A DNA stretch of 64,000 bases, taken from Seonamhaeicola sp. ML3. GTDB lineage: Bacteria; Bacteroidota; Bacteroidia; Flavobacteriales; Flavobacteriaceae. This document shows, one piece after another, positions 57,649 through 64,000 of this stretch. The notes beneath the pieces are model-generated. The model made no database searches. It was given only the letters and a program-made list of their open reading frames with translations, and was not told the origin of the DNA. Each line of letters begins with the position of its first letter. Positions within the stretch are counted from its first letter, which is position 1. The position numbers and the translations under genes are program-made. The DNA lies in assembly GCF_023273855.1 (NCBI RefSeq), contig NZ_CP096884.1:1922001-1986000 (forward strand), written 5' to 3'.

Positions 57649-58278
57649 ATGAATAAAGAGATTCAAGAATTGGTCGACAAAGGCGAGATGTTACCTTTAA
57701 TGGAAGAATTCTACACTATTCAAGGTGAGGGATTTTATAAAGGAACCGCAGCCTATTTTATTAGAATTGGAGGGTGTGATGTTGGGTGCCATTGGTGTGA
57801 TGTTAAAGAAAGTTGGAATGCCGCTTTACATCCACCCACTGCGACTTCCAAAATCGTGGCCAATGCCAAAAGATATAGTGATACCATTGTGGTTACTGGT
57901 GGAGAGCCTCTAACGTGGGATATGACTGTTTTAACTTCAGAATTAAAGGCTCTTGGATTAAAAACACACATTGAAACTTCTGGCGCTTATAAATTAACCG
58001 GTGATTGGGATTGGATTTGTTTATCGCCTAAGAAAATAAAATTACCTACTGATGAGGTTTGTAACAAAGCTAATGAGTTAAAGGTTATTGTCTACAATAA
58101 CGATGACCTAAGATTTGCCGAAGAACAAGCTGCAAAAGTTAATGAAGACTGTATTTTGTACTTGCAACCAGAATGGAGTAAACGGGATAAAGTAATTCCT
58201 TTAATAGTAGATTATGTGATGAAAAACCCAAAGTGGAAAGTGTCACTTCAAACGCATAAGTATTTAAATATACCGTAA
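57649..58278 (+). CDS. queE: 7-carboxy-7-deazaguanine synthase (radical SAM)
   Basis: A 209-residue radical SAM enzyme that converts carboxytetrahydropterin to 7-carboxy-7-deazaguanine in queuosine biosynthesis. The iron-sulfur motif CDVGCHWC (C-x3-C-x2-C, about 43-50) is intact and follows EGFYKGTAAYFIRIGG. The GGEPL motif is at about residue 84. The short length matches QueE rather than larger activating enzymes. Queuosine partner genes are not adjacent. Confidence 0.95.
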   Translation: MNKEIQELVDKGEMLPLMEEFYTIQGEGFYKGTAAYFIRIGGCDVGCHWCDVKESWNAALHPPTATSKIVANAKRYSDTIVVTGGEPLTWDMTVLTSELKALGLKTHIETSGAYKLTGDWDWICLSPKKIKLPTDEVCNKANELKVIVYNNDDLRFAEEQAAKVNEDCILYLQPEWSKRDKVIPLIVDYVMKNPKWKVSLQTHKYLNIP

Positions 58279-58311
58279 AACTACTTCCTGCTGTAATAAT
58301 TGAGCAATAGC

Positions 58312-59589
58312 TTAAGGTTTAATTATCTTTTTTGAGATTCTGCCCAGGTTGTTGTGGACTTCTAGAATATAAGTGCCCGATTTTAAATCGATTAAATTAA
58401 ATTGATATTCCTTTTTAATTGAAGTTTCTATAGTTTCTCTGGCCAATTTCTTTATGAGTTTTCCATTAACATCATAGAGATGTATTAGTATATTATCTGG
58501 GGATTCAAAATCTATCGAAAACCTCAAGATATCCTTCACAGGATTAAGGTCTAGTTTAATTGCAAGCGGGTTTTGTTGAAAAGTATCCTCTAGGTCAGGG
58601 CTGTTTAAAGTTTGTGAGGTGAATTTATAAATTGTGGTGCCAGAGGCATAAGCTAGTGAAGAATTAATAATGAAAATTCTATTCAAATTACTTCCCGTGC
58701 TAAGATTGGTCCATGACATTCCTCCGTTGGTGGTTTCATAAAAACCAGTGGTATGCCCACCCATCCAACCAGTGTTTTCATCAATAAAACCAACCGCCTG
58801 AATTCTGCTTTCTGGAGCGTCAAAGCTCGACCAATTGAGACCGCCATCTATTGTTTTGATTAATTTGCCCTGATTTGGAGCGCTAGTGTCAATGGAACCG
58901 AAAATAACATTATTGTTACTATCTAACACCTGAAGTTTCCAAACATATTGCCCTGGTATGTTAGAGTTGTAAATTTCACTCCATGAAACACCTCCGTCGG
59001 TTGTTTTTAGCACTACTGCGCCAGAAGAACTTTTGCCTGCTGCATAGCCAAGGGATTCGGTTAAGAACTTAACCTCAACTAAAGCTGTGGCATAGGATGA
59101 CATATCAAAATATGTCCAATTATCACCACTATCGGTCGATTTGATAATGAAAGCGGGTTCGAAAAAGGCACCGCATCCATAAACTGTTGATGGTCCGACG
59201 ACATCCAGTCCACAAATAGCAACAGGATTTGGATCGATATTGTTAATAGGATTCCAGGTGCTGCCACCGTCTGTTGTTTTAAAAACAGTATTGTTCAGTG
59301 TTCCTACAAAACCGATATTTTCATTCAGGAAAACAATGTTTCTGAAGTAAAAATTTCCCGTTAAGTTGTTTTCGTTAAGTTGTTCGGTCCAAGTTAATCC
59401 ACCATCGGTAGTTTTATATACAGCTGCATAAAAACCATTAGCGGCCCAACCAAGATTATCGTTTAGGAAATAAACGTCATCAAATCTTTGGTTATTGGTG
59501 TTTGGAGTAATATTGGGTACTGCTTGCCATGTGGCTTGTCCCAGAGCAAAAAAACCTGTAAAAAATATGATTAGATTTAAATACTTCAT
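58312..59589 (-). CDS. T9SS-sorted protein with Ycf48/BNR-like repeats
   Basis: A 425-residue secreted protein. After a signal ending in FALGQA comes a beta-propeller of about six to seven blades, each marked by KTTDGGLTW-like sequence (for example YKTTDGGLTWTEQ, VFKTTDGGSTWNPI, LIKTIDGGLNWSSF). The last 80 residues (LDLNPVKDILRFSIDF to RISKKIIKP) are a type A T9SS sorting domain. The propeller resembles Ycf48-type stability factors and BNR proteins, but the function is unknown. A -7-like TAAGTTTG (minus strand, 59594-59601) is four bases before the ATG. Confidence 0.85.
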   Translation of the reverse strand: MKYLNLIIFFTGFFALGQATWQAVPNITPNTNNQRFDDVYFLNDNLGWAANGFYAAVYKTTDGGLTWTEQLNENNLTGNFYFRNIVFLNENIGFVGTLNNTVFKTTDGGSTWNPINNIDPNPVAICGLDVVGPSTVYGCGAFFEPAFIIKSTDSGDNWTYFDMSSYATALVEVKFLTESLGYAAGKSSSGAVVLKTTDGGVSWSEIYNSNIPGQYVWKLQVLDSNNNVIFGSIDTSAPNQGKLIKTIDGGLNWSSFDAPESRIQAVGFIDENTGWMGGHTTGFYETTNGGMSWTNLSTGSNLNRIFIINSSLAYASGTTIYKFTSQTLNSPDLEDTFQQNPLAIKLDLNPVKDILRFSIDFESPDNILIHLYDVNGKLIKKLARETIETSIKKEYQFNLIDLKSGTYILEVHNNLGRISKKIIKP

Positions 59590-59633
59590 AAAACAAACTT
59601 ACCCAAAAAATAGCAACTATTTTTATCTGAGAT

Positions 59634-62600
59634 TTATCTTTTAATCACTTTAACATTCATCTCTTCTACTTTTTTATCAGACAGTGGCGAGGGGGCTCCA
59701 AATAGTAAATCTTCGCTGGTTCCGGTTTTGGGGAATGCCATAACCTCTCTAATAGAAGATTTCTTTTCTAGAATCATCATTAAGCGGTCAACACCCCAAG
59801 CAATACCACCGTGTGGTGGCGCTCCGTAATGGAAAGCCTTGTACATGGTGCCAACACTTTTAAGCATCTCTTCTTTGTTGTAGCCCATGTTCTTATAAGT
59901 GGCTTCTAATATTTCAGGTTTATGAGCACGAACAGAACCGCCGCCAATTTCATAGCCATTCAATATCAAATCATATTGTTGCGCTATGATAGAGCCAATC
60001 TCTTCTTCTTTACCATTCATATGTTTTTCAATATCATAAGTTACTGGCATTGAGAATGGGTTGTGTGTGAAGGTCCAATTACCATCATCTGTTTTTTCAA
60101 ACATAGGAAAATCAACTACCCAAGCAGGTCTTAATTCTTTTGCGTTAATCAATTTTAGCATAGTCCCCATTTCTTGGCGAACAGCATCTAGGGCTTTATT
60201 TGCTGTGTCATAATCGGCAGCCGAGAAGAATACAATGTCTCCAACTTCGGCTTCTGTAGCCTTTATGATGTTGGCTGCGATGTCTTCACCCAAGAACTTG
60301 ATTATTGGCGATTGTAAGTCATTTTCGTTAACAATAATATAAGCTAACCCACCTAAACCATGGTCTTGAGCAATAGCGGTTAATTTTTCAATTTGTCCTT
60401 TAGACATGCGCTTATTGCCTTGTTCTTCAGCAGAAACTTTAATACATTTTACAATACCACCTTCATCGATAGGTTTGCTAAATACTTGGAACGTGGTATC
60501 TTTTACAATATTAGTGATGTCTTGCATTTCCAAACCAAAGCGTAAGTCTGGTCTATCACAACCGTATTTGTCCATAGCCTCTTTATAGGTTAGGACCTGG
60601 AATGGTTTTAAAATCCATTTTTTGCCATATACTTTTTCAACGATTGCATTGAACATATTGGTGTTCAAGTCAATAATTTGCTGCATGCTCGCATAGGCCA
60701 TTTCTATATCTAACTGTGTGAATTCCGGTTGACGGTCGCCACGAGAATCTTCGTCTCTAAAACAGCGTGCAATCTGAAAATATTTTTCGTAACCGCTTAC
60801 CATCAACATTTGCTTAAACTGTTGTGGCGCCTGTGGTAGTGTATAAAACGAACCGGCTTCTTTTCTTGTTGGGACTATGAATTCACGTGCGCCTTCATCT
60901 GTTCCGGCACTTAAAATAGGGGTTTCTATTTCTAAGAAATCTTGTTCGTCTAATATGTCGCGCATCAGTTTTATAACTCTATGGCGATTTTTGATTGTAC
61001 GATGTACATCTTGATTTCTGTGGTCTAAAAACTTGTACTGGAAACGAGTCGTTTCGTTGGTTTTAGTAGCGCGTTTTATTTCAAAAGGCAGTGTTTTAGA
61101 AAGGTTAAGGATTTCTAATTCTGAAGTTTCCAACTCAATAGTTCCCGTTCTTAAACTCGCATTGAAATCATCTTCTTTACGTTTCACGATATCACCGGTA
61201 ACCATAATCACCGATTCTGGTTTCAGTTTTACCAAGTCATCTAGATTGGCAAACGATTCTCTACTTAATCGAACTTGGAAAATCTCGTTGCTAGAATCGC
61301 GTAAATCAATAAACATTAGCTCACCATGGTCACGTACACTAGAAACCCATCCTGCTAAGGTAACTTTTTCAGAAATTGAGGTTTCAGACAAATCGGTTGC
61401 AAGATGTGTTCTATACTCATCTTTTATTACCATAGGTATTTCTGGTAATATCTCTTCTTCGACTTCTTTAGCGATTTTACTTCCTTTTGAATCTTGGGAT
61501 ATTGTTTTATCTGTTGAAGCAGAAGCACTTGTACTCTCGCTTGAAAGTGCATTCAAAATACCCTGACGAATTACTTTTCCAGAGGCGCCCTTTCCGATAA
61601 TACCAATAACCTTTCCAACTAGAATACCTGCCTTTCCTTGGTTTCCGCCTTTAATGTCGTTTACAATGGCTTCGTTCTCAGAAATAACTTTTGCAATGGC
61701 ATTATCTATCTTTTCTTTTGAGATGGTGTTGTCTTCAAAATACTTGTTGTAATCAAAAGTTCTATCCTTTAAATAGGAAGTAATGGCATTTTGAACTAAA
61801 ACAGAAGTGATTTTTTCCTCCTTAAATAGTTTGAAGATTTCAATGAGGTGTTCAATTCTGTAAATATCGGCATAGTCATCTGCACCAATATTATTAACTA
61901 GCGTTTTGGCTACAAACGAAGGGTCGTTTAGTTCTTTGTTAATAGTCATAAATGTTTTAGAACGTAATGAGTCTGCCGTAAAGAATTTAGCGTCTTGCGG
62001 CAATACACCACCTCTAATTAAAATACGTTCTACAGCATGCGGCAATTCGCTTACATCAACATGAATAGCATCTACGACATCTTTGATGTTTACAAACGGT
62101 AAATCTGGTTCAGAGATAAAACGGTAATCGGCTTCATACTCTTTTTTACGCATGGTTTTTGTTTGCTTTAAATCAGCATCAAAAAGCACGGTAGTTTGGT
62201 CTGGCCTGAAGTCTTTGTGTTCTAAATAGTAGCTCAGTTGCTTTCCAACTTCCTCTATAAGTGCCTCGGTCATAAACTTAAATGAGTTGAGGTTTTTAAT
62301 CTCTGTTCTTGGGTTTAAGTTGTAGCTGCGTTTTTTACGGAGCGATACCGAAACATCCGATTTAAACTCACCCTTTTCAAGGTTAGCTTCTGAAATCTTT
62401 AAGTTCTGAACGATACGCTGTAAATATTGAGCATAAGTAGACGCATCTTCGATATGATGGATACAAGGCTCTGTAACAATCTCGATAAGTGGAACACCGG
62501 CTTTATTGAAATCAACAAGAGAAACCGTTTTCTCATGCATTAATTTAGCAGCATCTTCTTCAATATGAACCTGGGTTAAATTAACCGTAAACTCAGAACC

Positions 62601-62972
62601 GTCATTTCTAAAACAAGATACTTGCCCGTCTGGAATAATTGGATTATGGAACTGTGTGATCTGGATGTTCTTTGGGTTGTCGGGGTACTCATAATGTTTA
62701 CGGTCCCATGAAATAACATCGTTTCTAAATGTAGATTTTACAGCTTTTCCAAAATAGATAGCCTTGGTAATAGCTTCTTTGTTTACTGCAGGCAAAACTC
62801 CCATTTGTCCTGTACAAACAGAGCAAATATGTTCGTTGGGTGTTTCTGTTTCTTCATTAGGACAAGAACAGAATAACTTGGTTTTAGTATTCAATCGAAT
62901 GTGGGTTTCCAATCCGATAACCAATTCTAATTCGTGGGCTTTAAGCGCCTCGTTTAATTGCTCTAAATCCAT
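59634..62972 (-). CDS. gatB-aspS: GatB-AspRS fusion: amidotransferase subunit B joined to aspartyl-tRNA synthetase
   Basis: A 1112-residue protein of two complete enzymes. Residues 1 to about 475 are GatB, the tRNA-binding subunit of the Asp/Glu-tRNA amidotransferase: VIGLETHIRLNTKTKLFCSC, the zinc ligands CSC and CSVC, DFNKAGVPLIEIVTEP, and a YqeY-like tail GKAGILVGKVIGIIGKGASGKVIRQGILNAL. A Ser/Lys/Glu-rich linker (about 475-512) leads to AspRS (513-1112): an OB domain with VTLAGWVSSVRDHGELMFIDLRD, motif 2 FRDEDSRGDRQPEFTQLD (about 737), a GAD insertion and motif 3 GIAWGVDRLMMIL (about 1052). There is no stop or frameshift at the joint. The gatA stop abuts its ATG. I recall bifunctional GatB/AspS annotations in some flavobacteria, not checked. 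Confidence 0.93.
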   Translation of the reverse strand: MDLEQLNEALKAHELELVIGLETHIRLNTKTKLFCSCPNEETETPNEHICSVCTGQMGVLPAVNKEAITKAIYFGKAVKSTFRNDVISWDRKHYEYPDNPKNIQITQFHNPIIPDGQVSCFRNDGSEFTVNLTQVHIEEDAAKLMHEKTVSLVDFNKAGVPLIEIVTEPCIHHIEDASTYAQYLQRIVQNLKISEANLEKGEFKSDVSVSLRKKRSYNLNPRTEIKNLNSFKFMTEALIEEVGKQLSYYLEHKDFRPDQTTVLFDADLKQTKTMRKKEYEADYRFISEPDLPFVNIKDVVDAIHVDVSELPHAVERILIRGGVLPQDAKFFTADSLRSKTFMTINKELNDPSFVAKTLVNNIGADDYADIYRIEHLIEIFKLFKEEKITSVLVQNAITSYLKDRTFDYNKYFEDNTISKEKIDNAIAKVISENEAIVNDIKGGNQGKAGILVGKVIGIIGKGASGKVIRQGILNALSSESTSASASTDKTISQDSKGSKIAKEVEEEILPEIPMVIKDEYRTHLATDLSETSISEKVTLAGWVSSVRDHGELMFIDLRDSSNEIFQVRLSRESFANLDDLVKLKPESVIMVTGDIVKRKEDDFNASLRTGTIELETSELEILNLSKTLPFEIKRATKTNETTRFQYKFLDHRNQDVHRTIKNRHRVIKLMRDILDEQDFLEIETPILSAGTDEGAREFIVPTRKEAGSFYTLPQAPQQFKQMLMVSGYEKYFQIARCFRDEDSRGDRQPEFTQLDIEMAYASMQQIIDLNTNMFNAIVEKVYGKKWILKPFQVLTYKEAMDKYGCDRPDLRFGLEMQDITNIVKDTTFQVFSKPIDEGGIVKCIKVSAEEQGNKRMSKGQIEKLTAIAQDHGLGGLAYIIVNENDLQSPIIKFLGEDIAANIIKATEAEVGDIVFFSAADYDTANKALDAVRQEMGTMLKLINAKELRPAWVVDFPMFEKTDDGNWTFTHNPFSMPVTYDIEKHMNGKEEEIGSIIAQQYDLILNGYEIGGGSVRAHKPEILEATYKNMGYNKEEMLKSVGTMYKAFHYGAPPHGGIAWGVDRLMMILEKKSSIREVMAFPKTGTSEDLLFGAPSPLSDKKVEEMNVKVIKR

Positions 62973-64000
62973 TTATATCGTATCTTTTAAGAAGTTAGCA
63001 AACTTCAAAACAAGTTCGTCGTTGTCTTTTGCGGCTGTAATTTGTAAGCCTGTTTCGGTACCTTGCGGTACGGTTAAGGTTGGTAATTGTCCTAAGCTAA
63101 ACCCAACAGTATAAGCATCGCTTAAATACATGGCCAATGGGTCTTTTAAGCTATCCCCAATTTTAGGAGGTGTGCTTGGTGTTACCGGTGAAATAATGAT
63201 ATCAACCTCGTTAAAATCATTTTCGAAATTTTGAGAAATCTGATCTCTAAGGGCTAATCCTCTTAAATAAATTTCGTCACTAAACCCTTGTGATAACACT
63301 TGGTTGCCTCCAACAATACGGCGTTTAGTTTCTTCTGAAAAGTTTTCAGAACGGGTAATGGAATAGCTGTCTTTTAAATTCTCTCCATCCAAACGGTTTC
63401 CGTAGTTTGTGCCATCTAAACGCGATAGGTTAGAAGCAGTTTCTGCCATTGCCAATGTGTAATATGTGGAAACCAAAGTATCCGATTTAAAGAAATCCAA
63501 CACCTTTACTTCAATACCTTTAGCTTTGATTTTTTCTATGGCCGAAAGAAAATCTGCTTTCACTTTTTTATCTATGGCTTCGCTTTCAATAAAGTTTTTA
63601 AAGTACCCCACAGATTTTATAGAACCGTTTGATGTAATGGCATCTTCTGATATGGTTTCTGAAGTATAAGTAGTTTGGTCTCTCACGTCTTTGCCACTCA
63701 TAACATTCAGTACGATTCTGATATCTTCAATAGATTTGGCAATAGGCCCTACGCAATCGGTTGATGATGCATAAGCCATTAAGCCGTATCTTGAAATACG
63801 ACCGTAAGTAGGTTTTAAACCATATACGTTATTATAGCCTGCTGGTTGGCGGACAGAGCCTCCTGTATCACCACCAATAGAAAAAACCGTATAATCTTTA
63901 GCAACGTTTACTGCAGAACCACCACTGGAACCACCACCTACAAGTTCTGGGTTATGTGCATTTTTAACCGCTCCAAAAATGGTGTTCTCACTAGAAGAGC
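62973..64000 (-). CDS. gatA: aspartyl/glutamyl-tRNA amidotransferase subunit A, 5' truncated by the window
   Basis: The last 341 codons of GatA, the amidase subunit that frees ammonia from glutamine for GatB. The frame runs to the right edge of the window, so the start and the catalytic Lys are outside. The amidase signature with the two catalytic serines is visible as VGGGSSGGSAVNVAKDY and IGGDTGGSVRQPA, followed by GLKPTYGRISRYGLMAYASS. The ATG at 63779 is internal. The stop codon is directly followed by the gatB-aspS ATG (TAA-ATG), implying coupled translation. gatC is not in the window. Confidence 0.95.
   Translation of the reverse strand, partial: SSSENTIFGAVKNAHNPELVGGGSSGGSAVNVAKDYTVFSIGGDTGGSVRQPAGYNNVYGLKPTYGRISRYGLMAYASSTDCVGPIAKSIEDIRIVLNVMSGKDVRDQTTYTSETISEDAITSNGSIKSVGYFKNFIESEAIDKKVKADFLSAIEKIKAKGIEVKVLDFFKSDTLVSTYYTLAMAETASNLSRLDGTNYGNRLDGENLKDSYSITRSENFSEETKRRIVGGNQVLSQGFSDEIYLRGLALRDQISQNFENDFNEVDIIISPVTPSTPPKIGDSLKDPLAMYLSDAYTVGFSLGQLPTLTVPQGTETGLQITAAKDNDELVLKFANFLKDTI

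Noticed and set aside
61033-61566. 177-codon open frame on the plus strand inside the gatB-aspS fusion
   Set aside because: Antisense shadow of the AspRS part; composition follows from the opposite codons.

Overview
The window is chromosomal DNA from a member of the Bacteroidota, most likely a Flavobacteriaceae species. The evidence is the AT-rich sequence, a SusC/SusD pair, type IX secretion sorting domains, a FecI/FecR/TonB-receptor signalling locus, promoters of the Bacteroidota type (-33 TTG and -7 TAnnTTTG) and the near absence of Shine-Dalgarno sequences. I saw no tRNA, rRNA, insertion sequence, prophage or CRISPR array.

Layout. Positions 1-1930 hold the end of an outer-membrane DUF5723-type protein, an exported protein and a lipoprotein. 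Positions 2050-4910 hold rarA, a rhomboid protease and rlmB. Positions 4920-10390 hold a leftward SusC-SusD-lipoprotein operon closed by a terminator, and 10540-12234 a BamA/TamA-like outer-membrane protein. Positions 12390-29812 are the fused str-S10-spc-alpha ribosomal superoperon (rpsL to rplQ, with fusA, secY, infA and rpoA). It has a clear promoter before rpsL, an attenuator-like leader between rpsJ and rplC, a strong terminator plus promoter between rpsK and rpsD, and a terminator after rplQ. carA, eno and gltA follow, the last two with their own terminators.

Positions 34020-39460 hold two arginine-deiminase-superfamily hydrolases (the second CtlX-like) around a frameshifted kelch gene, then a TPR sensor histidine kinase on the other strand and argS. 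Positions 41660-50840 form a surface-signalling locus: an ECF sigma factor, FecR anti-sigma factor, STN-type TonB receptor, DUF1800 protein and Tat/T9SS DUF1501 protein, with a divergent acidic repeat lipoprotein. The sequence GGGTAGGAA stands before both fecR and that lipoprotein gene, which suggests one small regulon.

Positions 51000-59590 are mostly housekeeping (ffh, folD, rluF, a HerA-like ATPase, queE) with a small leftward operon (lipoprotein, cupin, alpha/beta hydrolase) and a T9SS protein with Ycf48-like repeats. The right end carries gatA (cut by the window edge) directly abutting a 1112-residue gatB-aspS fusion, which joins an amidotransferase subunit and an aspartyl-tRNA synthetase in one chain.

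The items most worth following up are the GatB-AspRS fusion, the sigma/FecR/receptor/DUF1800/DUF1501 locus with its shared upstream motif and unusual repeat lipoprotein, the rpsJ-rplC leader, and a set of genes whose -7 element lies so close to the start codon that near-leaderless transcripts are expected.
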